Assembly: GCA_025923075.1 (NCBI GenBank)
Contig: JAICGN010000005.1
Coordinates: forward strand, 21,490 to 85,489
Reading direction: 5' to 3'
DNA from: Chitinophagaceae bacterium
GTDB lineage: Bacteria; Bacteroidota; Bacteroidia; Chitinophagales; Chitinophagaceae
DNA length: 64,000 nt
The position numbers and the translations under genes were made by a program. Below the pieces are notes generated by a model. The model saw nothing but the letters and a program-made list of their open reading frames with translations. It was not told the DNA's origin and ran no database searches. This document shows positions 1 through 6,225 of this stretch, one piece after another (the stretch's first letter is position 1; each line of letters begins with the position of its first letter).

Positions 1-81
1 TCTTAAAAAAACTAAAACAGTCTGTCGGTGAGAAATTAATTATCTTGTGTTTTATTCTAATAACAAGTAACAACCCGATAA

Positions 82-519
82 ATGAAACAATTTTTTTCTG
101 CAGCCGCAATCCTGTTTTTTACCGTACTTGTTTCCTGTGACAGTAAACCGGAGAATAAGGAACAAATTGCAGCACCTTCTGTTTTGCCGGCAACAACAAA
201 TCCGGTTTTACCAGGCGGCTATGATAGCCTGGCAGCTTCAAATCAAGGGGTAGCATTGAATCCCCAACATGGAGAACCCGGACATCGTTGTGATATTGCG
301 GTCGGTGCACCATTAAATGCGCCAGCGACGACCAGCACTATTCAACCGAATGCTCCAACTTCTGCTCCTGGTGTGATTACACCTGCGGCAACTACGGATG
401 CCAAGACAGTGACCCCTAAATCAACTCCTGCCACCGCAACGCTGAATCCTAAACATGGTGAGCCAGGGCATCGATGCGATATCGCAGTAGGCGCACCACT
501 TAGCGGTAAACCGCAATAA
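82..519 (+). CDS. Lipoprotein with duplicated HGEPGHRCDI motif
   Basis: A 145-residue predicted lipoprotein. The N-terminus is a hydrophobic signal ending in the lipobox LVSC, with Cys19 as the likely lipidated residue. The rest is a Pro/Thr/Ala-rich low-complexity chain carrying two nearly identical 20-residue motifs at residues 59-78 and 121-140 (core HGEPGHRCDIAVGAPL), one of them at the very C-terminus. Each copy has two His and one Cys, which would suit metal or heme binding, but that is inference. Similar motifs occur, as far as I recall, in other Bacteroidota proteins of unknown role. It stands alone ahead of a block of leftward genes. No function is assigned; confidence refers to the gene being real. 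Confidence 0.8.
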   Translation: MKQFFSAAAILFFTVLVSCDSKPENKEQIAAPSVLPATTNPVLPGGYDSLAASNQGVALNPQHGEPGHRCDIAVGAPLNAPATTSTIQPNAPTSAPGVITPAATTDAKTVTPKSTPATATLNPKHGEPGHRCDIAVGAPLSGKPQ

Positions 520-617
520 CTTTCCTACAGTTGTCTTGTAGGTTGGTGTAAGACATGGTAATAACAGACAGTAATTCCGATGCCACTGTTTCCTTCTTGT
601 TTTATTTCTATGGTCCG

Positions 618-1082
618 TCAATGACTAAATCTTCTGATATACTTCACAGGTTGTCCCTGGGAGTTCTGATCCATATAATAAACTTCAAGGATGTTCGCAT
701 CCAGTTTATTTATCTTTTCAGGTGCAGCAAAAATTGCCAGTTCTGTTCCGTTGTTTGAAAAACTCCAATTGAAATTTATTACGGCTGGCTCTCCCATACT
801 ACAGGGGGTAGTACCTCCTTCAAAAACACCCGTTCCATTGGCATGAAACGTAAAGATATCGTCGATTTCGCAGGCAAGCATGTTATTCTCTGATTCTTCT
901 ATTACACCGTTATTGTTTTCATCCAGTCCGTATATCTCGAATTTCCAGCTCTTTTCAATAAGTAAGGCAGTCTGACGATCAATAGTATGGGCTGCTTCCT
1001 TTGAGCAGGATGTAAAAAAAGGTGTAATAAAAATAGCTGAGAAGAAGCTTAATATAATAAGCTTTGGCGTGATCGTTTTCAT
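618..1082 (-). CDS. Lipocalin-like lipoprotein with an EF-hand-like loop
   Basis: A 154-residue predicted lipoprotein with signal peptide and lipobox FTSC (Cys26). The body has the look of the short lipocalin-like proteins common in Bacteroidota: an early 'SWKFEIYGLDENNNG' stretch, then alternating strands such as FTFHANGTGVFEGG and NFNWSFSNNGTELAIF. Residues 54-65 (DENNNGVIEESE) match the 12-residue calcium loop pattern DxNxNGxIxxxE exactly. Family assignment rests on this pattern, not on a search. Ligand and role are unknown. It is a single gene, divergent from nothing obvious, about 135 bases downstream of the next leftward gene. Confidence 0.7.
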   Translation of the reverse strand: MKTITPKLIILSFFSAIFITPFFTSCSKEAAHTIDRQTALLIEKSWKFEIYGLDENNNGVIEESENNMLACEIDDIFTFHANGTGVFEGGTTPCSMGEPAVINFNWSFSNNGTELAIFAAPEKINKLDANILEVYYMDQNSQGQPVKYIRRFSH

Positions 1083-1218
1083 TTAGGGTTGGTTTTAATT
1101 TACAATAGTAGATTTAAATATCATGCCAACCAATGGCTAAAAATCCGTTCTTTATGCACCATTTTCCCCTCGTATTATTCCAGTTAAGCACGACAAATCC
1201 CGTGATAATTTGCCGCCC

Positions 1219-1740
1219 CTAGAATTTTAACTTCCACTCAACTACACTACAATTCACTTTATTGAAAGCCTCCTTATCTGAGTAGTTTATTCCGGATATA
1301 AAATACGTTGTATCGGTCTTGGCATCCATACTTCCCACGCCGCGTAAGAGCCTTCCGGCTTCTTTTTTAAAGTATACCTCCATTACTGAATGCATACCTT
1401 CTGAAGTGAAATCGTACCACAGTTTTATAATTTCCCCATCTTCTTTTCCTTTTACGGTACCCCTGCTCCCATCTTTCTCATAATTATCATAAAGCATTTT
1501 ACCTGAAATTTCTTTTCCTTTTTGTTCAAGCATAACAATGGCAGTGTCTCTGCCAATTATTTTCATGTAGCAGCCATCCAGATCCGCAGCCGGCTTTTCA
1601 CCAGTTTCCTGAGCAGTGGTTTTAGAAGTATCAGAAGATTTTGCCGCACTGGATCGCTCATTTGTTTGAATAGTATTATTGCAGGATAGTAGTTTGCCAG
1701 ACAATAATATAAAAAGAATGTACTTCACCATTGTTTTCAA
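1219..1740 (-). CDS. Predicted lipoprotein of unknown function
   Basis: A 173-residue protein with a signal peptide ending in lipobox LLSC (Cys20), followed by a Ser/Thr/Lys-rich linker to about residue 50. The C-terminal two thirds is a compact beta-rich domain (segments CYMKIIGRDTAIVMLEQKGK, GKMLYDNYEKDGSRGTVKG, IKLWYDFTSEGMHSVMEVYF). This suggests a small barrel or lipocalin-like fold on the periplasmic side of a membrane. I do not recognise the family. A terminator-like hairpin at 1768-1800 separates it from the next leftward gene, so it probably has its own promoter. Confidence 0.65.
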   Translation of the reverse strand: MKTMVKYILFILLSGKLLSCNNTIQTNERSSAAKSSDTSKTTAQETGEKPAADLDGCYMKIIGRDTAIVMLEQKGKEISGKMLYDNYEKDGSRGTVKGKEDGEIIKLWYDFTSEGMHSVMEVYFKKEAGRLLRGVGSMDAKTDTTYFISGINYSDKEAFNKVNCSVVEWKLKF

Positions 1741-1767
1741 CTTTAATTTTTATACGATCTGGTTTAA

Positions 1768-1800
1768 TAATTCGGGCCTTCGAAAAGAAAGCCCGAATTA
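1768..1800 (-). terminator. Hairpin terminator of the 1820-2212 gene
   Basis: A perfect 10-bp inverted repeat (TAATTCGGGC at 1768-1777, GCCCGAATTA at 1791-1800) lies about 20 bases past the stop of the leftward gene at 1820. The U-tract on that strand is short. Confidence 0.55.
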
Positions 1801-1819
1801 ATTATGAAAGAGCAATATC

Positions 1820-2212
1820 CTAATTGTCATTTTTTACTTTCTTTTCTTCTTCATCTGTCTTTATTTTTTTGTCATCAGTTTTCACTTTTGCTTCATCTCC
1901 TTCGACTTTCTTTTTATAGTCATCGTTTTTCACCTTATACTCTTCTTCATCAAACTTGTATTTTCCATCACTTGTCTTTATAACATAGCCATTGATCACT
2001 TTTCCGGTAGCACCATAAATGGTATCGTTTGTCCTGGTATCAACATACATGTATACCGGTTCGTCGGTCGCAGCGTTCAACATTAGACCTGTCTTTTCAT
2101 CCTTTTCAAGTTCTACATATCTTCCCGCCGTCAGGTCATAATACCGCTGCTGTTTGCAGGCGGTCGACAATATAATGGTGGCAACTGAACTAATTACTAA
2201 TAGCTTTTTCAT
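1820..2212 (-). CDS. Lysine/aspartate-rich coiled-coil lipoprotein
   Basis: A 130-residue predicted lipoprotein with lipobox STAC (Cys19). A short globular part (residues 20-85, including GRYVELEKDEKTG and PVYMYVDTRTNDTIYGATGK) is followed by about 45 highly charged residues. These repeat a K-V-K-x-D-D/E-x-K-K pattern and probably form one long helix or coiled coil. The N-terminal part resembles small Bacteroidota surface proteins that describe 'Y/VDTRTGDTIYG' strands, but I cannot name a domain. Possible roles are envelope spacing or peptidoglycan contact; this is inference. Confidence 0.65.
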   Translation of the reverse strand: MKKLLVISSVATIILSTACKQQRYYDLTAGRYVELEKDEKTGLMLNAATDEPVYMYVDTRTNDTIYGATGKVINGYVIKTSDGKYKFDEEEYKVKNDDYKKKVEGDEAKVKTDDKKIKTDEEEKKVKNDN

Positions 2213-2642
2213 ATTAGATTGTTTACAGTAAAATGAACAAGTATCAGACCAGCAGCTCTTGCCAGCCCGGGTTTTTTTGCAGGGATGAAAATTGATAATG
2301 TGAGCACTTTAAAGTGGTAACGTAGAGAAATATCCACAGGTTTTAAACTCAACGCATAGTAACTATACGATTTAATGGCCACACAATAATTAGCACAACC
2401 TTTGATACTGTAAGTTAAACCAAACTGGTAGGATAAATAGTTTTTAGGATCATTCACCCTGCGGAATAATTGATCAAAAATGTAGAATAGGCTTTACAGA
2501 TTTTCTAAACCGACGGTATGGCATTCATAGTTGTAATGAAATTAGATAACAGCATTTTTTGGTAATTCATAGGATGATGAATTTCTATGTGGGGGCGGGA
2601 TTTCTATCTCAGCCCTTTTTTATTCGATCTATAGTAACCGAT
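2213..2642. other. Gene-free stretch with a 14-bp tandem duplication
   Basis: No convincing gene. An 82-residue open frame exists on the minus strand (ends at 2209), but it overlaps the next gene's start, lacks a recognisable domain and is not counted. At 2625-2652 the 14-mer CGATCTATAGTAAC is present twice, exactly in tandem; the second copy contains the TAG stop of the leftward gene at 2643. Confidence 0.6.
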
Positions 2643-3320
2643 CTATAGTAACCATTGCATCACAAGGTTTGATGCAGTCTGGAATAAAAGATAACTGGTT
2701 ACTATGCTTACAATACTTTTTACAGCGATCCACCATATGGCTTTCCCTTTAAAGAAATTCAAATATGTCCATGTATTGTAAGTAATTAAAAAGGTCACTT
2801 CCAGAATCTGAACAACACCTTCGGGGAAAAAAAAGTAAAGGATATTGATAGGCACTATAAGAACAGACATAAATCCAAGCATATAAACATTCATCACCAG
2901 CGCTTCGGCATAATAGAGCTTTGAACTTTTGAAAAGTATATATGTGATAAAGGAATAAAAAGGAAGCATGGCTGCCTGAACGATAAAGTAGTAGTGTTTG
3001 TAATATTGGTTGATTTCATCTTTCGCATCATGGTAGATCAGGAATAATAGAAGGGCACCGAAGGTTGCGGAAATAGCGAAGAATGAAAACGGCTTTTGAT
3101 AATGCAACCGCAACCCCGATACATATCTTCTTTGCATCATGCCGGGACTGGTTGCCAGCTCTTTTAATGTATATAAAAATCCCTTTTCAAGATGCCAGAA
3201 AGTATGCGTTACCTCATGGAGTAAATGAGCCAGGCTGATGCGTTTGATTGTAAGTGGCTGACCGCAATTTGAGCAATAAATCTGCTCACCTTCATAACCA
3301 CAATTTTGGCATACTATCAT
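2643..3320 (-). CDS. DUF3667-like zinc-ribbon membrane protein
   Basis: A 225-residue membrane protein. The N-terminus is a zinc ribbon with Cys4, Cys7, Cys16 and Cys19 (CQNCGYEG...YCSNCGQPL). Next comes the segment HLLHEVTHTFWHLEKGFLYT with a following SPGMMQRRYVSGLR, which is typical of the Bacteroidota DUF3667 family. About five hydrophobic segments follow (near residues 80-97, 108-127, 140-165, 170-187 and 198-220). It probably sits in the inner membrane with the zinc ribbon in the cytoplasm. The biochemical role of the family is not known to me. The gene is monocistronic. Confidence 0.75.
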   Translation of the reverse strand: MIVCQNCGYEGEQIYCSNCGQPLTIKRISLAHLLHEVTHTFWHLEKGFLYTLKELATSPGMMQRRYVSGLRLHYQKPFSFFAISATFGALLLFLIYHDAKDEINQYYKHYYFIVQAAMLPFYSFITYILFKSSKLYYAEALVMNVYMLGFMSVLIVPINILYFFFPEGVVQILEVTFLITYNTWTYLNFFKGKAIWWIAVKSIVSIVTSYLLFQTASNLVMQWLL

Positions 3321-3479
3321 TTTGATTCAGCAAAAGAAAGGTACTGTATATCCGGGTCAATTCGCAGAATAAAATTTTTAAAACAATCTCAAGATTGACC
3401 TCAACTGTGTACTTATTTCTTTGAGCCCATTCTATTAGGCTGTAAGGATTGACCGTAGTGAAGGAAATTTGTAACTGCC

Positions 3480-3620
3480 AGGTCTATCAGGAAAGTTAAA
3501 AGTGATCCTGAATTTCGTAGACGAGCTAAGCTGTGTCGGGAGAAATAAGGCTGCAGGGTCAGCTGCCAAAAGTGAACTTAGATGTTTAGTTCGACTATTG
3601 ATGCCTTGAAGAATAGGTGC
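3480..3620 (+). pseudogene. Possible degraded remnant of a Bacteroidota conserved protein
   Basis: The plus strand reads SIRKVKSDPEFRRRAKLCREK and then a stop. The adjacent frame continues ELSCVGRNKAAGSAAKSELR before stopping. Joined, these look like the 'KSDPxFxRTRxNxxEFGxAGxAGKLLRxA' region that I recall from a widespread Bacteroidota protein of unknown function. At least one frameshift and several stops are needed to connect it, so it would be inactive. A 78-residue open frame on the opposite strand (3435-3671) overlaps and is considered a shadow. The rest of 3321-3777 shows nothing else except a terminator hairpin. Confidence 0.3.
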
Positions 3621-3733
3621 GGATGGTTGGATAATTGCTAATGAATTTCCACCATCGAGGTCATTATTCAAACGAATTCAAAAAAACCGATGGGAACAAA
3701 TCCCCGATCAATTGAACCCTGGTTTAAAAATGC

Positions 3734-3756
3734 GAGCAGACCGTTAAAGTCTGCTC
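3734..3756 (-). terminator. Hairpin terminator of the 3778-4038 gene
   Basis: GAGCAGAC (3734-3741) and GTCTGCTC (3749-3756) form a perfect 8-bp stem with a 7-nt loop. On the minus strand the stem is followed by GCATTTTT. It sits 22 bases beyond the stop of the leftward small membrane protein. Confidence 0.6.
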
Positions 3757-3777
3757 ACATATATAACGATCCTCAGG

Positions 3778-4038
3778 TTAATCTTTTATTACTGTAGTTC
3801 GCGTTTCGCTGGTGCTGGAGTTACCACGCATAAGTGCAACAAGAATGATAATAAACACCGCTCCTCCTGCTACCCATACCCATGGAGACGTATACCATTC
3901 TGTTGTCTTAGTTGTGCTGGTGGTAGTTTTGGTAGTTACACTTTGATCGCCTTCCTGCGCCCAAAGCACTACCTGAAGACAAGTAAATACGAAGGCGAGG
4001 AAAAATCGATATCCCCAGCTAAGGCTTATCTTTTTCAT
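3778..4038 (-). CDS. Small single-pass membrane protein (paralog of 8082-8303)
   Basis: An 86-residue protein starting at MKKISLSW. The longer frame upstream is rejected because the signal peptide begins here. It has a cleavable-type signal to about residue 28 (VLWAQ), a Thr/Lys-rich linker, the motif EWYTSPWVWVAGGAVFIII, one transmembrane helix, then a short basic tail with LMRGNSS. The same layout and the core EWYxxPxVWVxGGAVF are found in the 73-residue product at 8082-8303, so the two are paralogs. Role unknown; likely inner membrane with the N-terminal part outside. Confidence 0.65.
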   Translation of the reverse strand: MKKISLSWGYRFFLAFVFTCLQVVLWAQEGDQSVTTKTTTSTTKTTEWYTSPWVWVAGGAVFIIILVALMRGNSSTSETRTTVIKD

Positions 4039-4229
4039 ATAAATTCTTTTAATTAAAAAATAATTGCCATTATAACACTGATAAGAATCAGGCCAAAATT
4101 TTTTAAGCAATTAATCGTTAATCACAAGCTTCCCGGGGGGAATTGTTTCTACAATTTCACGATTTATTCCAGCTTCAGTACCTTCCAAATTTTAAAAAGC
4201 CACCATACTTTTGAATCGGCCAGACAATC

Positions 4230-4622
4230 ATGCAAGCAACCTCCATCAAAATCAAATCACTTGTTCAGCTCTATGAGCTTTTACCCGAGAATGAAAGGGT
4301 CATTACTGATGTCTTAAGGCAGATCGTAAAAGAGAATCTACCTGCTGGATGCAAAGAAAAAATAGCTTACAACGTTCCTTTCTTTTATGGTAAAAAAGGC
4401 ATTTGCATAATCTGGCCGGCAACTATTCCACGAGGCGGAATTAAGAGGGGTGTTCTATTCGGACTTTGGCACGGAAACAAATTGCAGGACACAGAGAACT
4501 ATCTTATTCGGGGGACCAACAGGCAGGTATTTTATAAAATATTTTATTCCGCCGAAGAAATTGACTGCGGAGCCATAATCAAACTTTTAAAAGAGGCAGT
4601 AAAGATTGATGGGGTAAAATAA
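4230..4622 (+). CDS. DUF1801-family protein
   Basis: A 130-residue soluble protein with the character of the DUF1801/YdhG-like family. It has an N-terminal helix pair (ELLPENERVITDVLRQIVKE), then the typical KEKIAYNVPFFYGKKGICII strand-turn with aromatic residues. A Gly-rich GIKRGVLFGLWHGNKL segment and a final helix (CGAIIKLLKEAVKI) follow. Family members adopt an iron-sulfur-scaffold/frataxin-like fold, but their function is not established. Monocistronic, cytoplasmic. Confidence 0.75.
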   Translation: MQATSIKIKSLVQLYELLPENERVITDVLRQIVKENLPAGCKEKIAYNVPFFYGKKGICIIWPATIPRGGIKRGVLFGLWHGNKLQDTENYLIRGTNRQVFYKIFYSAEEIDCGAIIKLLKEAVKIDGVK

Positions 4623-4648
4623 AATTTATATTCAAACCAAAATAAGGC

Positions 4649-4825
4649 TCAATGCAGTTGTGATCTGTTATCAATATCCGCATCCCCTTCTTCATTCTTT
4701 GATTTGGGATAATCATTTTTCATCTGGTCAATAACTTCCCTTTTATCTTTTTGATTCCTTATTACAAGAAGAATTATGAATAGAATCGCTGTGATTCCAA
4801 CAAAAATTAAAACCGGCAAATTCAT
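4649..4825 (-). CDS. 58-residue single-pass membrane protein
   Basis: Reading the minus strand from the ATG at 4823-4825 gives 58 codons to the TGA at 4649-4651. The product starts MNLPVLIFVGITAILFIILL, one strong transmembrane helix with few polar residues. A basic stop-transfer segment (RNQKDKREV) follows, then an acidic/polar cytoplasmic tail (KNDYPKSKNEEGDADIDNR). Composition and topology are those of a genuine small membrane protein, not a chance frame. It is short enough to be missed by ordinary gene calling. It has no recognisable family. Confidence 0.65.
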   Translation of the reverse strand: MNLPVLIFVGITAILFIILLVIRNQKDKREVIDQMKNDYPKSKNEEGDADIDNRSQLH

Positions 4826-4953
4826 ATCTAAATTTATGATTAAATCTACATGTATTTTTTGCAGGATCTATTAAGGCATTAGCATTGCCCTACTAAAAAC
4901 ACACTAATTTTTGAAATATTGAACAACCTTAATCCTAGTACGGCTTAGAAAAA

Positions 4954-5038
4954 TTGCGACGAGTGCATTGCCCTGGGTACCATAACAGAAGCTAAGCCCG
5001 GGTCAGGGGCAGGCAGCTATGAGCACAGCCCCTCGCAA
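4954..5038 (+). ncRNA. Candidate structured RNA (three-way junction)
   Basis: In an AT-rich, gene-free stretch (4826-5252) lies an 85-nt GC-rich island. Its two ends pair (TTGCGA 4954-4959 with TCGCAA 5033-5038). Inside are two further stems, CCTGGG/CCCGGG (4972-4977 with 4997-5002) and GGGGC/GCCCC (5006-5010 with 5028-5032), giving a three-way junction. Short strings recall known RNAs (AGAAGCTAAGCCCG resembles 5S rRNA; GGTCAGG resembles the SRP RNA tip), but neither family's full consensus is there. It could be a small RNA, a leader for the gene at 5253, or a decayed RNA gene. The strand is an assumption. Confidence 0.35.
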
Positions 5039-5252
5039 ATTCATTGCTCCCGCCAAACCATAAAACTCTTGGTCGTCAACTCTACTTCGATTAATGTTCC
5101 AACAAAAATACACGTTATCCCTGATTTCTGCCGTTCGTAACCAAAGTGATTACAGGTCGATCAAACTTTTCCACTAATTATGCCGATGGCATTATTTTTT
5201 CTGCTACTCGTGTCTTACCATTTTATTATTATTCACTTAAAATTTCACTTGT

Positions 5253-5618
5253 ATGAAAAAGTTATTGTTATTAATGATGGGCGTTGCCTTTGTAGGTACA
5301 GCTGCGATGGCGCAATTAGAACAAAAAGATTACAAAAAGGAAAAGGCAGAATGGGAGAACAAGATCAAAGAGGAGTTAAAATTGAGTGCTGACCAGTTAG
5401 TTAAATACGATGCTCTTACCAAAGAGTATGATGACAAGTTTTCTGCTATTGCACAAGACGCTAACCTAAGTAAAGATGCACAGAAGGAAAAGAAGATGAG
5501 CTTGAAAAAAGAAAAAGAAGCAAAACTTTTTGAATTTCTTACTCCTGAGCAACAAACACGCTACAAAGAATTAATTGAAAAGAAGAAAAAGGAAATGGAG
5601 AAACCGGCAAACGGTTGA
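5253..5618 (+). CDS. Small secreted helical protein
   Basis: A 121-residue protein with a clear signal peptide (MKKLLLLMMGVAFVG..AMA, cleavage near residue 20). The mature part is strongly helical and Lys/Glu-rich. It has the pattern LEQKDYKKEKAEWENKIKEE, LSADQLVKYDALTKEYDDKF and FLTPEQQTRYKELIEKKKKE. The 'L(S/T)xxQxxxYxxL' and 'LTPEQQxRY' elements recall periplasmic Spy/CpxP-like helical chaperones, but the match is weak and the function is inferred. It has a strong terminator behind it and is transcribed alone. Confidence 0.75.
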   Translation: MKKLLLLMMGVAFVGTAAMAQLEQKDYKKEKAEWENKIKEELKLSADQLVKYDALTKEYDDKFSAIAQDANLSKDAQKEKKMSLKKEKEAKLFEFLTPEQQTRYKELIEKKKKEMEKPANG

Positions 5619-5644
5619 CCTTAGTGATTTTAGCCAGATTAATA

Positions 5645-5678
5645 TGAATTGCCCCAGCCCTCAGGTTGGGGCAATTCA
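5645..5678 (+). terminator. Hairpin behind the small secreted protein
   Basis: A perfect 12-bp stem (TGAATTGCCCCA at 5645-5656, TGGGGCAATTCA at 5667-5678) starts 26 bases after the stop at 5618. The following T-tract is short, so it may act in both directions or stabilise the mRNA end. Confidence 0.6.
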
Positions 5679-5714
5679 TTTACCTTCAATCAACAATTTT
5701 AATCTGTATAGTTT

Positions 5715-6142
5715 ATGCAGATCATGGTCAGAGAAATGCTTATCAAAGATGCCGAAGCAGTTAATTTACTTTCTGCACAACTGGTTATACCCTGTCTCCT
5801 GAACAAACTTTTAAAAATATTAAAGCTGTCTTAAGCAGCAAGAAACCCATTGCTTTCGTAGCATTGCATGAAAACAAAATTGTTGGATGGATCCGCGCTG
5901 CAGACAACTATGATAGAAGTAATGCCTCATTGTGAGATCAACGGGTGGTAACTGACGAACGATACAGAGGGAAAGGTGTTGGAAGATTGCTGATTGAAAA
6001 GGTAAAACAATGGGCAAGAGAAAATGGTAATAAAGTATTGAGTCTTCATTGCAACCTGACGAGAACAGCCGCACATCTATTTTACGAACATATCGGTTTT
6101 ACGGCCATCAAAGAACAAAAATATTTTACGATTGAAATTTGA
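5715..6142 (+). pseudogene. GNAT acetyltransferase pseudogene
   Basis: A broken GNAT N-acetyltransferase of about 140 codons. The start region reads MVREMLIKDAEAVNLLSAQL. A one-base loss near 5783-5785 then shifts the frame, which continues GYTLSPEQTFKNIKAVL and KPIAFVALHENKIVGWIR. An in-frame TGA lies at 5933-5935. After it comes the acetyl-CoA loop VVTDERYRGKGVGRLLIEKV and the C-terminal LFYEHIGF. Two independent lesions inside one recognisable domain make this a pseudogene. A GTG at 5945 could start a 65-residue fragment, but it would lack half the fold. A sequencing error cannot be excluded for the frameshift alone. Confidence 0.8.
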
Positions 6143-6148
6143 CCCTGC

Positions 6149-6196
6149 AAAAAAACCCAGCCTTTCCTTTAACTTGACAACATCGGAAAGGCCGGG
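6149..6196 (-). terminator. Terminator of the DUF4476 repeat gene
   Basis: On the minus strand CCCGGCCTTTCC pairs with GGAAAGGCTGGG around a loop of about 17 nt, and is followed directly by seven T residues (6149-6155 on the plus strand are A). It lies 30 bases past the stop at 6226. Confidence 0.75.
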
Positions 6197-6225
6197 CATT
6201 TGAAAACAGCGTTTCAAACTACATC

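Noticed and set aside
2209..2457. 82-residue minus-strand open frame
   Set aside because: It overlaps the start of the next gene, has no recognisable domain and an odd composition. Some strands look barrel-like (SLRYHF), but not enough to call a gene or remnant.
3435..3671. 78-residue minus-strand open frame
   Set aside because: It lies opposite a plus-strand stretch that resembles a decayed conserved protein; composition is Ser/Leu/Pro-rich, as for shadow frames.
4954..5038. 5S rRNA or SRP RNA gene
   Set aside because: Only short strings match. The GGAA tetraloop region of SRP RNA and the CGCCGATGGTA-type arm of 5S rRNA are absent, so only a generic structured RNA candidate is reported.
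5945..6142. Separate 65-residue acetyltransferase gene from GTG
   Set aside because: It continues in frame with the upstream GNAT half after an internal TGA, so it is the end of a pseudogene.
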